The notes: a model not told the origin generated them from the letters alone. Positions 1 to 8,930 are shown, counted from the stretch's first letter. The stretch: DNA of 35,502 nucleotides from Balneolaceae bacterium (GCA_016937115.1 JAFGWN010000010.1:1-35502); one strand, 5' to 3'. Made by a program: numbers and translations.

Positions 1-2
1 AG

Positions 3-500
3 AAGATTGACCAGGAAGTGCAGATTGTACGCGATATTTTTAATAAATCCTGGTCAGAAAACTGGGGGTTTATTCCTCTTACAGAAAACGAACTGTCTGC
101 CCTGGCTGATGATCTGAAAATGATCCTTGATCCCAAGTTTGCCCATATCGCTGAAGTGGATGGCAAACCTATTGCTTTTTCTGTTGCACTACCCGATCTC
201 AACCAGGCATTACGACATATGAACGGCCGGCTCTTTCCCACCGGTGTTTTTAAGCTTTTATGGCATAAGCGTAAGATCGATCAGGTCCGAACTGCATTGA
301 TGGGCGTTATTCCTGAATATCGTGGTAAAGGTATTGATGCGCTGTTACATCTTAAAGCGATAGAAAACGGCCGTAAAGAAGGAGTCAACTCTTCGGAGTT
401 AAGTTGGGTATTGGAGACCAACACAAATATGATTCGTGTTGCCGAACGCCTGGGCGCACACATCGAGAAAACCTACCGCTTGTATCGGAAATCGTTGTAG
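3..500 (+). CDS. GNAT-like N-acetyltransferase, C-terminal part (5' end outside window)
   Basis: The reading frame is open from the first bases of the window, so this is the last ~165 residues of a longer protein. The GTG at base 18 is internal to the frame and I do not take it as the start. Near the C-terminus, a PEYRGKG stretch matches the acetyl-CoA pyrophosphate-binding loop (R/Q-x-x-G-x-G/A) of GNAT folds. It is followed by a helix and a 'NTNMIRVAERLGA' segment, which is typical of the last GNAT strand and helix (a neighbour-residue/bulge pattern seen in many acetyltransferases). Substrate is unknown. The gene ends 106 bases before the fumarase start, and a candidate promoter box lies between them, so the two are probably transcribed separately. 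Confidence 0.6.
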   Translation, partial: KIDQEVQIVRDIFNKSWSENWGFIPLTENELSALADDLKMILDPKFAHIAEVDGKPIAFSVALPDLNQALRHMNGRLFPTGVFKLLWHKRKIDQVRTALMGVIPEYRGKGIDALLHLKAIENGRKEGVNSSELSWVLETNTNMIRVAERLGAHIEKTYRLYRKSL

Positions 501-530
501 CATTTCCAAACGCCATCGCTTAAAAATTCG

Positions 531-538
531 TATATTTG
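531..538 (+). promoter_or_regulatory. Candidate Bacteroidota-type -7 box for fumC
   Basis: TATATTTG is an exact match to the TAnnTTTG -7 consensus of Bacteroidota promoters. It lies 68 bases before the chosen fumC ATG. No convincing -33 TTG was found at the ideal distance; the closest is a TTTC near 503-506. The box fits a leader of about 60 bases. Confidence 0.4.
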
Positions 539-606
539 AAATGCATTCGATTTGCTGAATGTTATAAGTTTTGACTACTGAACAGCTAAAACAATTTTAT
601 AATATT

Positions 607-2001
607 ATGAGTGATTTTCGTGTAGAAAAAGATTCAATGGGCGATGTAAAAGTACCCAAAGATGCTTATTACGGAGCGCAGACCCAGCGCGCCGTTGATA
701 ATTTTCCTGTAAGTGGTATCAAATTCAGCCGCGGGTTTATTGAAGCTATCGGGTTGATAAAGAAAAGTGCCGCCAGGGTAAATAATGAACTAAATCAGCT
801 TGATGCATCTATTACAGACCCGATCCAATCTGCTGCAGAAGAAGTGGCTGCAGGTGATTTTGATCACGATTTTGCCATTGATATTTTTCAAACAGGTTCG
901 GGAACGTCCACGAATATGAATGCCAATGAGATTATTGCTCGGCGCGCCAATGAGCTTAAATCAGGCGATACAGAAACAGAAATACATCCGAACGATCACG
1001 TTAACTATGGGCAGAGCTCAAATGACGTTGTTCCTACGAGTATTCGCGTGGCTTCAGCGCTGGCAGTAAAGAAAAACCTTATTCCGGCGCTCGAACATTT
1101 GAAAGAAGCATTTCTCGAGAAAGGCAAAGAGTTCGCCGACGTTGTTAAAACAGGTCGCACGCATTTGATGGATGCCATGCCGGTAACCATTGAGCAGGAG
1201 TTTGGCGGTTACGCACGGCAGCTTCAGTTGGGTATTGACCGGCTTGAATCAGCCATGGATCGCATCACCGAGCTTCCCCAGGGCGGTACAGCGGTGGGGA
1301 CAGGATTAAACACGCATCCCGACTTTGGAAAAAAAATGGCGGGGACCTTATCCGAAGCAACAGATATTGAATTTCGAGAAGCAGATGATCACTTTGAAGC
1401 CCAATCAACCGTTGACGCCCCGGTCGAACTGAGCGGTCAGTTGAAAACCATTGCCGTGGGATTGATGAAGATCGGAAACGATTTACGCTGGATGAACTCA
1501 GGCCCCAACAGCGGCATCGGTGAGCTGAAGCTTGCGGCGCTGCAGCCCGGCTCATCCATTATGCCCGGGAAGGTTAACCCAGTCATTGAGGAATCACTCA
1601 CGATGGTTTGTGCGCAGGTTATTGGCAATGACTCCACGATTACCGTGGCCGGCCAATCGGGTAACTTTGAGCTTAACGTGATGCTTCCGGTTGTGGCTCA
1701 CAACTTGTTGGAATCCATCGATATTTTGGCCAATGCCGTGCGTAACCTCGCTGGTCGGTCGGTACTTAAGCTCTCTGTCAATAAAGAGCGCATCGCCGAT
1801 ATGGTAGGACGAAATCCGGTATTGGTAACGGCGCTTAATCCAATTATCGGGTATGATTTGGGTTCACAGATCGCAAAAAAAGCTTTTAAAGAAGGCCGTC
1901 CGGTGAAGGAAGTAGCCCGTGAAATGACCGATCTTTCCGATGAAGAACTGGATGAGGCGCTGGACCCGATGAAAATGACCAAGGGCGGTTTTATGGAGTG
2001 A
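607..2001 (+). CDS. fumC: Class II fumarate hydratase
   Basis: This iron-independent fumarase interconverts fumarate and malate in the TCA cycle. It is 464 residues from the ATG at 607, the usual family length. A TTG at 571 would add 12 residues not seen in the family, so I prefer 607, which begins MSDFRVEKDSMGDV. Key motifs of the fumarase/aspartase superfamily are present: the SGTSTNMNANE region, HPNDHVNYGQSSND, TGRTHLMDAMP with the catalytic-region histidine, and the GSSIMPGKVNP signature loop (starting at residue 315) with the catalytic serine. Aspartase shares this fold, but the residues after the signature (VIEESLTMVCAQVIGND) and overall length fit fumarase better. There is no clear Shine-Dalgarno sequence, which is common in this phylum. 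An inverted repeat directly follows the stop codon. Confidence 0.93.
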   Translation: MSDFRVEKDSMGDVKVPKDAYYGAQTQRAVDNFPVSGIKFSRGFIEAIGLIKKSAARVNNELNQLDASITDPIQSAAEEVAAGDFDHDFAIDIFQTGSGTSTNMNANEIIARRANELKSGDTETEIHPNDHVNYGQSSNDVVPTSIRVASALAVKKNLIPALEHLKEAFLEKGKEFADVVKTGRTHLMDAMPVTIEQEFGGYARQLQLGIDRLESAMDRITELPQGGTAVGTGLNTHPDFGKKMAGTLSEATDIEFREADDHFEAQSTVDAPVELSGQLKTIAVGLMKIGNDLRWMNSGPNSGIGELKLAALQPGSSIMPGKVNPVIEESLTMVCAQVIGNDSTITVAGQSGNFELNVMLPVVAHNLLESIDILANAVRNLAGRSVLKLSVNKERIADMVGRNPVLVTALNPIIGYDLGSQIAKKAFKEGRPVKEVAREMTDLSDEELDEALDPMKMTKGGFME

Positions 2002-2062
2002 TTGGATACCAGATAGACGGCTCCGAAAGCGCGGTTCAAAATATCAGAAATCTGGTATCCAA
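2002..2062 (+). repeat. 13-bp inverted repeat after fumC (possible terminator)
   Basis: The arms are perfect: TTGGATACCAGAT at 2002-2014 and ATCTGGTATCCAA at 2050-2062, separated by 35 bases. The left arm begins immediately after the fumC stop. A short T run (about 2073-2077) lies about ten bases past the right arm, so rho-independent termination is possible but not textbook because of the long loop. It could also be a small dispersed intergenic repeat. Confidence 0.5.
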
Positions 2063-2177
2063 TATCCCGAACTTTTTGTAAAAAAAGCCGGAACCTTGTA
2101 TTTTCCCGGCCCGCCTCTTTGATCTTTAAAAAATTGAGATGAGTTAGGTACGAAACTAATTGAATTAAACAGACATC

Positions 2178-4622
2178 ATGGCCCGAGCTAAAACAAAAAG
2201 TAAGAGAACTAATAAAGCTAAAAAGTCATTAGCCCAAAAGCTGAACAAAAAGGAGGTGTTAGCTGATTATAAGCTTGCTTTTAAGAGTCGGGAAGCTTCA
2301 TATCTCGGTCGCAAAGAAACACTCACCGGGAAAGCAAAATTTGGCATTTTTGGTGATGGGAAAGAGCTGCCCCAGGTTGCCATGGCCAAGTATTTTAAAG
2401 AAGGTGATTTCCGGGCGGGCTACTATCGCGATCAAACTTTTATGATGGCGATCGATCAGGTTACGATTCAACAGTTTTTTGCCCAACTCTATGCTCATGC
2501 CAATCTTGATGAAGAACCGCATTCCGGCGGGCGTCAGATGAATGCGCATTTCAGCACCCGCAGCCTCGACGAAAACGGAGAGTGGAAAGATCTTACCAAA
2601 ATGAAGAATACGTCGCCGGATTTGTCACCCACAGCCGGACAGATGGCGCGGCTCCTGGGATTGGCGCAGGCGTCAAAAATTTACCGCAATGCAGATGTGC
2701 TGAAGGAGCGGGAAGAATCAAGGAAATTTTCAAGCAATGGCAATGAAATTGCGTGGGGAACAATCGGGGATGCCAGTACATCCGAAGGTATTTTCTGGGA
2801 GACCATCAATGCAGCGGGGGTCCTGCAAGTGCCAATGGTGATGTCGGTGTGGGATGATGGCTACGGAATTTCGGTACCGCGAAAGTATCAAACTACAAAA
2901 GACAGTATTTCAAAAGTTTTACAGGGTTTCCAGCGGACGGAAGATGAAGAAGGGTGGGAGATTCTGACGGTGAAAGCCTGGGATTACACCGCCTTGATGG
3001 AAACGTATGCAAAGGCCGAAAAAATTGCCCGTGAAGAACACGTGCCGGTGCTGGTACACGTACAGGAGGTTACGCAGCCGCAGGGACATTCAACCTCAGG
3101 CTCACACGAGCGTTACAAGGACGAGCAGCGTCTGCAATGGGAAGAGGATTTTTGCTGTATCAATAAAACGCGGCAATGGATACTCGATGAGGGTTTAGCC
3201 GATGAAGAAACGCTGAATGAGCTGGAGAGTGAAGCAAAGCAAGAAGTAAAAGAGGGGAAGAAAGCCGCGTGGAATGCTTTCCGTAATGAAATGAAAGAGG
3301 ACCTGCAGGCGGCTGAAAAACTGCTGAACCAGCTGGCTGATGAAAGCAGTAACTCAGACGATATCAAGAAAATTATTAAACAGATGAAGGCACCCATGGT
3401 GCCTATTCGCCGGGATATTCACGGGGCGGTAAAAAAAGTGTTGCGGGCAACACGGGGTGAAGATTTGTCGGCACGCGAAAACGTATTGGACTGGCTGAAA
3501 GAAAGTAATGAACAGAACGCCGACCGTTATCATAGGCATCTCTATTCCGAGTCTAAACATTCGCCGCTAAATGTTGAAGAAGTAAAGCCGGAATACAGCG
3601 ATGAGCCGAAACAGGTAGATGGCCGCGTAGTTTTACGTGATAATTTTGACAAAATTTTTGAACATTATCCTGAGACACTGGTTTTTGGTGAAGATACCGG
3701 CAAACTCGGTGATGTAAACAAAGGGCTCGAGAACATGCAGGATAAATACGGTGAAGTGCGCGTGAGCGATACCGGCATCCGGGAAGCCACTATTTTAGGC
3801 CAGGGCATCGGCATGGCATTGCGCGGGCTGCGACCTATTGCTGAAATTCAGTATCTCGATTATCTGCTGTATTGTTACCAGACATTGAGTGATGACCTTG
3901 CCACTCTGCGCTATCGGAGTGCGGGTGGGCAGAAAGCGCCTGTTATCGTTCGTACCCGCGGCCACCGGCTTGAAGGCATCTGGCACACCGGTTCACCTAT
4001 GGGCATGATCATCAACGGCGTGCGGGGTGTGCATGTATGTGTTCCCCGAAATCTGACCGATGCCGCCGGTATGTACAATACGTTGCTGAAAGGCGATGAC
4101 CCGGCTTTAGTTATCGAGCCGTTGAATGCCTACCGTTTAAAAGAAGACCTGCCGACCAACCTCGGTGAATTTACCGTGCCGCTGGGCATTCCCAATATTA
4201 TATCGGAAGGTGAGGATATCACGATTGTATCGTATGGCTCAACCTGTAATATATGCGAAGCGGTACTGCCGCAACTGCAGGAGGCGGGCATCTCGGCCGA
4301 GTTAATCGATGTGCGAACGCTGTTGCCGTTTGACCGCAACCACATGATCGCGGAATCGCTCAAAAAGACCAATCGCATTCTGTTTGTGGATGAAGATGTG
4401 CCGGGCGGTGCCTCTGCATTCATGATGAACAAGGTGCTGGATGAACAGGACGGTTATTACTACCTCGATTCGGAAGCGCAGTGCCTGACGGCGTCCGAGA
4501 ACCGCAGCCCGTACGGCTCCGACGGCGATTACTTTACCAAACCCAACGAGGAAGATATTTTTGATGCGGTATATGCCTTGATGCACGAAGCCAACCCAGA
4601 GAAGTATCCGGCGATATATTGA
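2178..4622 (+). CDS. Fused 2-oxoacid dehydrogenase E1 (alpha + beta), thiamine-diphosphate dependent
   Basis: This single 814-residue chain joins the E1 alpha and beta subunits that decarboxylate a 2-oxoacid and load the acyl group onto an E2 lipoyl domain. Residues 1-25 are a lysine-rich tail. The alpha half spans roughly 25-330. Its ThDP motif begins GDASTSEG at residue 197 and ends with VWDDGYGIS (D226, D227), where classical E1 alpha has NN. Residues ~330-480 are a charged, probably helical linker. The beta half (~485-814) carries FGEDTGKLGDVNKG, the GQGIGMAL region, EIQYLDYLL and a C-terminal FVDEDVPGGASAFM segment. No E2 or E3 gene is nearby, so the substrate (branched-chain 2-oxoacid, pyruvate or another) cannot be assigned. 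The gene ends 6 bases from the convergent lipoprotein gene. Confidence 0.85.
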   Translation: MARAKTKSKRTNKAKKSLAQKLNKKEVLADYKLAFKSREASYLGRKETLTGKAKFGIFGDGKELPQVAMAKYFKEGDFRAGYYRDQTFMMAIDQVTIQQFFAQLYAHANLDEEPHSGGRQMNAHFSTRSLDENGEWKDLTKMKNTSPDLSPTAGQMARLLGLAQASKIYRNADVLKEREESRKFSSNGNEIAWGTIGDASTSEGIFWETINAAGVLQVPMVMSVWDDGYGISVPRKYQTTKDSISKVLQGFQRTEDEEGWEILTVKAWDYTALMETYAKAEKIAREEHVPVLVHVQEVTQPQGHSTSGSHERYKDEQRLQWEEDFCCINKTRQWILDEGLADEETLNELESEAKQEVKEGKKAAWNAFRNEMKEDLQAAEKLLNQLADESSNSDDIKKIIKQMKAPMVPIRRDIHGAVKKVLRATRGEDLSARENVLDWLKESNEQNADRYHRHLYSESKHSPLNVEEVKPEYSDEPKQVDGRVVLRDNFDKIFEHYPETLVFGEDTGKLGDVNKGLENMQDKYGEVRVSDTGIREATILGQGIGMALRGLRPIAEIQYLDYLLYCYQTLSDDLATLRYRSAGGQKAPVIVRTRGHRLEGIWHTGSPMGMIINGVRGVHVCVPRNLTDAAGMYNTLLKGDDPALVIEPLNAYRLKEDLPTNLGEFTVPLGIPNIISEGEDITIVSYGSTCNICEAVLPQLQEAGISAELIDVRTLLPFDRNHMIAESLKKTNRILFVDEDVPGGASAFMMNKVLDEQDGYYYLDSEAQCLTASENRSPYGSDGDYFTKPNEEDIFDAVYALMHEANPEKYPAIY

Positions 4623-4628
4623 TCTATC

Positions 4629-5864
4629 CTATTGTGCCTGTTGCAGCAAAAGCACATCGCGGCTGCGGAAGTTCGCTACGTAGATATCGAACAGCCCATC
4701 ACCGTTAAAGTCGGCAATTTCGAAGTCGACAACCTTCGGCGAAAAATCTTCCGGGAAGTAAACGTCTGTCCGGTCGGTATAAAAACCCGCACCATCGTTG
4801 ATAAAGACTTTCGCGAAGTTTGTACCTGCGTAGTTCTCCGTATCTCCGTCGATTGATCCAAAATCACCCGCTACAATATCGAAGTCGCCGTCACGGTCAA
4901 TATCAAAAAAGTCGGCATCAAACGTATTGGTGTTTTGAGCAGGCATTTGTGACTGAGTTACATCAGTATAGCTGCCCTGGTTGTTTACAAGCAACCGGTC
5001 TTGGGCGCTGTTACCCGATTGAAATAAAATGACGTTGGCGAAATACAGATCCAGATCGTTATCACCGTCAATGTCGGCCAGATCTACTTCCCGGGTTTCC
5101 TCTACATTTCCAGTCAGCGGCAGCCGGGTCTGCGTCCTGTTGGTAAAGAAACCGTTGCCGTCGTTAATATAGAGCCTGTTATTATCCTCATTTGCCACCA
5201 GCAGATCGAGGTCTCCGTCATTGTCGATGTCGCCCCGTGCCAGATCCTGCGTTATGTCGCTGGCTGACGGGAGCCGGGTGGTTGTCTGATTGGTGAAAAA
5301 CCCGTTGCCGTTATTGATTAAAATTACATTCTGCCCATTGTTGCCAATGATAATATCAGGAAAGCCATCACTGTTGATGTCAGAAGTTAGTACAGCATTG
5401 GATATTCCTGTAACAGGGATACGATTTCCGACATCTGTAAATGTGCCATTACCGTTGTTCAGGTAGTATTCGTTGGTTTGATTGTCTTCACTGACAATAA
5501 AAATATCGAGGCTGCCATCTCCGTCGAAATCAGCAATGGCGATGTCTTCGCTGTCAAAATTTTTGGCAGGCAGCCGGTTGGCCGATTCATCGGTGAAAAT
5601 ACCAGTACCATCATTGATGAGAATTCTGTTACCCGTGAATTCTACGGCTATCACCAGATCGTTATCACCATCGCCGTCAAGGTCGGCCGCTTTAGCATCC
5701 ATGCTGTTGCCGGCCAGATTATCAGCCGGAATATTAGTATCGCTGACATCCTTAAAAACAGCGGTGGAATCATTACCGCCGTTGCCGGGCGGATTTACTG
5801 CTTCAATTCCGCAGTTCGAAAGAAAGAGAGCTATACACAAAAAGATCATGGGAAATTTAAACAT
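4629..5864 (-). CDS. FG-GAP/VCBS repeat lipoprotein
   Basis: This is an exported 411-residue protein. The N-terminus has a hydrophobic stretch ending LFLSNC, so Cys18 is a likely lipidation site and the protein should be membrane-anchored outside the cytoplasm. The mature part is built from about seven repeats of roughly 50-60 residues. Each has an Asp-rich calcium-loop motif (for example DLDGDGDNDL, DFDGDGSLDI, DIDNDGDLDL, DIDGDNDLDL, DIDRDGDFDI, DFNGDGLFDI), usually followed by 'NDG.G.FT' and 'RLP'. This is the FG-GAP/VCBS pattern of beta-propeller surface proteins that bind calcium. Ligand and role are unknown. The gene lies 50 bases downstream of the serine hydrolase gene on the same strand and could share its transcript. 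Confidence 0.85.
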   Translation of the reverse strand: MFKFPMIFLCIALFLSNCGIEAVNPPGNGGNDSTAVFKDVSDTNIPADNLAGNSMDAKAADLDGDGDNDLVIAVEFTGNRILINDGTGIFTDESANRLPAKNFDSEDIAIADFDGDGSLDIFIVSEDNQTNEYYLNNGNGTFTDVGNRIPVTGISNAVLTSDINSDGFPDIIIGNNGQNVILINNGNGFFTNQTTTRLPSASDITQDLARGDIDNDGDLDLLVANEDNNRLYINDGNGFFTNRTQTRLPLTGNVEETREVDLADIDGDNDLDLYFANVILFQSGNSAQDRLLVNNQGSYTDVTQSQMPAQNTNTFDADFFDIDRDGDFDIVAGDFGSIDGDTENYAGTNFAKVFINDGAGFYTDRTDVYFPEDFSPKVVDFEIADFNGDGLFDIYVANFRSRDVLLLQQAQ

Positions 5865-5914
5865 GATAATTACGATTGATGGCCGTTTTTGTAGATGATT
5901 TAGAATAATATACG

Positions 5915-7081
5915 CTATTTTATGGCGCCAATCACCCTTTGCACTAAACCGTCCATAGCATCATAATTAGATATCCAGCGGGCTACAATCACAAGATCGT
6001 TTTCCTGGTCGATATATACCATATTAATGCCGCTTCCCAGAAAGGCATAGGCCGATTTCGGCGCGCTTGGCAACCGTTCCTGATCATTATTAAGAAAGAA
6101 GTTCATAAAACCGTACCCGTTGTTGGCTTCGGTAGGCGTGCGGGCCATTTGAATCCACTCTTTTGAGATGATTTGGTCGCCATTCCAGTTACCGTCTCTT
6201 AAAAACAGGTAGCCGAATTTGGCCTGATCATATGCGCTGAGCCACATGCCACCGCCCCAATGCCCGCCACCGCTCACCGACTGCATGCGCAGCCCGTCGA
6301 TATTAACCCATGAGTTTTCATAACCGTACCAACGCCAGGTGTTCGATGCGCCAATAGGCTCCATTACGTGTTCGCGTAATACCACCGGCAAAGGCTGCCG
6401 CCACACATTCATGGCCGCGAGTGCCAGCAAGTTAACACGTACGTCGTTGTACTTCCATTTGCTTCCCGGCTTATGACGCTCCCGGTTGATTAGGGAGTCG
6501 GTAATTTCTTCCTGTGGACGGTCGGCCCAGTCGGGTTTACCGAACAGGGTCCCTTCCCAGTCGCTGGTCTGCCGCAGCAGGTGGTCCCACGTGATTTTTG
6601 AATTGTGTTCGGAATTAAAATGCTCAACCGGCATATATTTGCTGACTTTTTCATCTACACTTTGGATCATCCCGTGGTCCCAGGCAACACCGACGGTGGT
6701 AGATAGAAAACTTTTAGTGACGCTGAATGTCATGTCAACACGGTGCGGCTGCCCCCATTCTGCTACAATATAGCCGTCTTTGATAATCATGCCGGTCATC
6801 GGGCCGCGTTTCTTAACCGGGCCGATGATATTATTATAAGGTTCATTGGTCCGGGTATTTAAATGAATGCTCAGATCTTCTGGGTTATCAGACTCGTGTC
6901 CTTTAGCGAAGGCTACCGCCTGGTCAATTTTCTTAGCATCCAACCCAACATCTCCGGGAGCTCGCTGTTCCCATTCATGGCGGGTCGGGAAATACGTCTC
7001 GGATGATTGAGCAGTTAGATATGCGGGAAGAAAAAGCACAAATGAAACGAAAAAAATCAGGAAACGATTAAAACGAAACAT
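5915..7081 (-). CDS. Exported serine hydrolase of the beta-lactamase / class C family
   Basis: The protein has 388 residues with a Sec-type signal peptide ending near TAQS (about residue 25). The catalytic SxxK motif is S120-V-T-K123 inside FSVTKSF. The second motif is Y211-N-D (KYNDVRVNLL), a variant of the usual YxN. A glycine-rich HWGGGMW segment takes the place of the third (KTG/HxG) motif. These features place it in the broad beta-lactamase/penicillin-binding-like serine hydrolase family (Pfam Beta-lactamase type). Members include esterases, D-amino-acid peptidases and 6-aminohexanoate hydrolase-like enzymes, so a true antibiotic-degrading role should not be assumed. It is divergent from the MBL-fold gene across 181 bases. 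Confidence 0.85.
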   Translation of the reverse strand: MFRFNRFLIFFVSFVLFLPAYLTAQSSETYFPTRHEWEQRAPGDVGLDAKKIDQAVAFAKGHESDNPEDLSIHLNTRTNEPYNNIIGPVKKRGPMTGMIIKDGYIVAEWGQPHRVDMTFSVTKSFLSTTVGVAWDHGMIQSVDEKVSKYMPVEHFNSEHNSKITWDHLLRQTSDWEGTLFGKPDWADRPQEEITDSLINRERHKPGSKWKYNDVRVNLLALAAMNVWRQPLPVVLREHVMEPIGASNTWRWYGYENSWVNIDGLRMQSVSGGGHWGGGMWLSAYDQAKFGYLFLRDGNWNGDQIISKEWIQMARTPTEANNGYGFMNFFLNNDQERLPSAPKSAYAFLGSGINMVYIDQENDLVIVARWISNYDAMDGLVQRVIGAIK

Positions 7082-7252
7082 GGTAAGATTTCTTAATTGT
7101 GGTTATGTACAATAAGCTACCGAATATAGTACAAAAGTTTAGGCAGGCACGGAAGTATACTTAAGTGCTTTTACAATAAATAAGGTTCTTGTTCGGAATT
7201 ATTTTTTCTATTATTTATTTGTCTTAATATATAAATCAATGATATATCTCAT

Positions 7253-7257
7253 GGAGG
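7253..7257 (+). promoter_or_regulatory. Ribosome binding site that sets the start of the MBL-fold gene
   Basis: GGAGG sits five bases before the ATG at 7263. This supports that start over in-frame ATGs at 7239 and 7251, which would put extra residues before a good signal peptide. It is one of the few strong Shine-Dalgarno sequences in the window. Confidence 0.7.
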
Positions 7258-7262
7258 CATTT

Positions 7263-8021
7263 ATGAAACGCGCACTATTCACTTTTTCCCTGGTTTGTCT
7301 TGTAACTGTCTGTGTTCAGGCGCAACGTCCCTCACCCGATCAAATTCCCGCCGAAAACGGTGATATAACCGTTCAACCTATTCGGCACGGGTCGGTTGTT
7401 TTAAATTGGAATGGCACTACTATTTACGTTGATCCGGTGCAAAATAAAGAGACGTTTCAGGGAATTGATTCACCCGATATTATTCTCATCACCGATATAC
7501 ATGGCGATCATTTGAATATGGAAGCTATAAATGCATTGAATACGGAAAGTACGACGTTTGTAGTTCCACAGGCTGTGGCCGATCGACTTTCGGAGTCGGC
7601 GTATATGAATCAGCTTGTTATTCTTGAGAATGGAAAAAGCACCGAGCAGAAGGGAATCCCAATTCGGGCAATTCCGATGTATAACTTACCGCAGGCAGAA
7701 GATTCGCGACATCCCAAAGGGAGGGGCAATGGTTATATTTTAACATTGGGTGGTAAGCATGTGTACCTGTCGGGCGACACGGAAGGCATCCCTGAAATGC
7801 GTTCGCTCACAGGTATTGATGTGGCCTTCGTTTGTATGAATTTACCCTATACAATGGATGTTAATCAGGCTGCTGATGCCGTTCTTGATTTTGAGCCGGA
7901 GATCGTTTATCCCTACCATTACCGCGGGCAGGATATCCAAAAATTTAAAGAGTTGGTTAACGCCAAGAATAAAAATATTGATGTAAGGTTGAAGAACTGG
8001 TACCCGGGAGACGAGAATTAA
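7263..8021 (+). CDS. Exported MBL-fold metallohydrolase
   Basis: From the ATG at 7263 the product is 252 residues. It begins with a clean signal peptide (MKRALFTFSL to VQAQ, about 21 residues), so the enzyme is probably periplasmic. The metallo-beta-lactamase fold is shown by the beta-strand/VDP segment, the metal motif T77-D-I-H-G-D-H83, a later LSGDTEGIPEM segment that carries the bridging Asp, and a C-terminal YPYHYRG histidine. The first metal-binding His of the usual HxHxDH is replaced by Asp78, so metal occupancy may differ. It belongs to the UlaG-like/Lactamase_B_3 branch. Substrate is unknown. It ends 6 bases from the convergent ctaB. Confidence 0.82.
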   Translation: MKRALFTFSLVCLVTVCVQAQRPSPDQIPAENGDITVQPIRHGSVVLNWNGTTIYVDPVQNKETFQGIDSPDIILITDIHGDHLNMEAINALNTESTTFVVPQAVADRLSESAYMNQLVILENGKSTEQKGIPIRAIPMYNLPQAEDSRHPKGRGNGYILTLGGKHVYLSGDTEGIPEMRSLTGIDVAFVCMNLPYTMDVNQAADAVLDFEPEIVYPYHYRGQDIQKFKELVNAKNKNIDVRLKNWYPGDEN

Positions 8022-8027
8022 ATCTCT

Positions 8028-8930
8028 TTAAAAAAGTTGATCAATAATGATGAATCCCCATACGACAGGCAGGTAGCCGAAGGAAGCGAACATCAGTTTT
8101 TTGGCGGATGCCTTGGTGCGATTTTGGGCAAAGATGATACCATAGAAAAGGAAAACGAGCGCACTAAGCAACGCTCCGGCAAGATAAATCCATCCACTCA
8201 TGCCAATGGTAAACAAACCCCAAGAGATGGGGAAAAGCGCAAGCAGACAGATAAGGATAAACGTTGTAGCAAGAGTGCCATTAGGATCATTGGCCGGCAG
8301 CATTCGGAAACCGGCGTGCTGGTAGTCATCTTTGCACACCCACGCAATAGCCATTACGTGCGGGATCTGCCAGAAAAAAACGATGGCAAAAAGCAGCCAC
8401 ATGCCAATACTTCCGAGGTGGCCGGTTGCTGCCGCCCATCCACCGACAGGAGGCAGAGCGCCGGGAATGGCGCCAATAAACACGTTGATGGATGAAACTC
8501 TTTTAAGCGGAGTATATGCACAAAGATATAGCAAGGTTGTAGCCAGCGAGACAAGACCCGCAACCAGGTTAACCACTAAAATTAGATACAACAGTCCGCC
8601 AAAGATCAGTGATAATGAAAAAACAATGCTTTCCGAAGGGGTGATTTTGCTTGACGGGAGTGGCCGCTGACGCGTTCGTTTCATCTGCCCGTCTAATCGC
8701 CATTCTAAAAATTGATTGTGCGCAGCGGTACCGGCGGCAATCATCCACGTGCCTATAGCCGCATTAAAAAGCAGTAGATAATCGATGCTGCTTCCAGAAC
8801 CCAGAATAAATCCCACGGCCATACTGATGAGAACAGTGAAGGTGATACCCGGCTTGGTCAGCTCGTGATAGGCTGCCAGCTTTTCCGGGTTAAAGAACTT
8901 TGAAAGGGTAAAATCTGTGGTTAACTTCAT
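8028..8930 (-). CDS. ctaB: Protoheme IX farnesyltransferase (heme O synthase)
   Basis: This membrane enzyme of the UbiA prenyltransferase family adds a farnesyl group to heme B to make heme O, the first step to heme A for the caa3 oxidase encoded nearby. It has 300 residues and about eight or nine transmembrane segments. The first prenyl-diphosphate/Mg site is visible as NQFLEWRLDGQMKRT followed by RPLPS. The second conserved region is YTPLKRVSSINVFIGAIPGA, leading to PPVGGW. Both are hallmarks of CtaB/CyoE. It is transcribed divergently from ctaA, the next enzyme in the pathway, across 230 bases that contain a 10-bp inverted repeat. Confidence 0.95.
   Translation of the reverse strand: MKLTTDFTLSKFFNPEKLAAYHELTKPGITFTVLISMAVGFILGSGSSIDYLLLFNAAIGTWMIAAGTAAHNQFLEWRLDGQMKRTRQRPLPSSKITPSESIVFSLSLIFGGLLYLILVVNLVAGLVSLATTLLYLCAYTPLKRVSSINVFIGAIPGALPPVGGWAAATGHLGSIGMWLLFAIVFFWQIPHVMAIAWVCKDDYQHAGFRMLPANDPNGTLATTFILICLLALFPISWGLFTIGMSGWIYLAGALLSALVFLFYGIIFAQNRTKASAKKLMFASFGYLPVVWGFIIIDQLF

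Noticed and set aside
5478-5898. Overlapping antisense frames in the FG-GAP lipoprotein gene (two of ~135 codons)
   Set aside because: They come from the repeated Asp/Gly-rich codons of the real gene; no signal peptide, motif or ribosome site supports them.
5915-7081. Serine hydrolase as an antibiotic-resistance beta-lactamase
   Set aside because: The SxxK and Y-N-D motifs only place it in the broad family; the third motif and context do not indicate beta-lactam hydrolysis.
8037-8495. 152-codon plus-strand frame inside ctaB
   Set aside because: It is antisense to ctaB, whose motifs are clear, and its product is low-complexity and polar with no domain.
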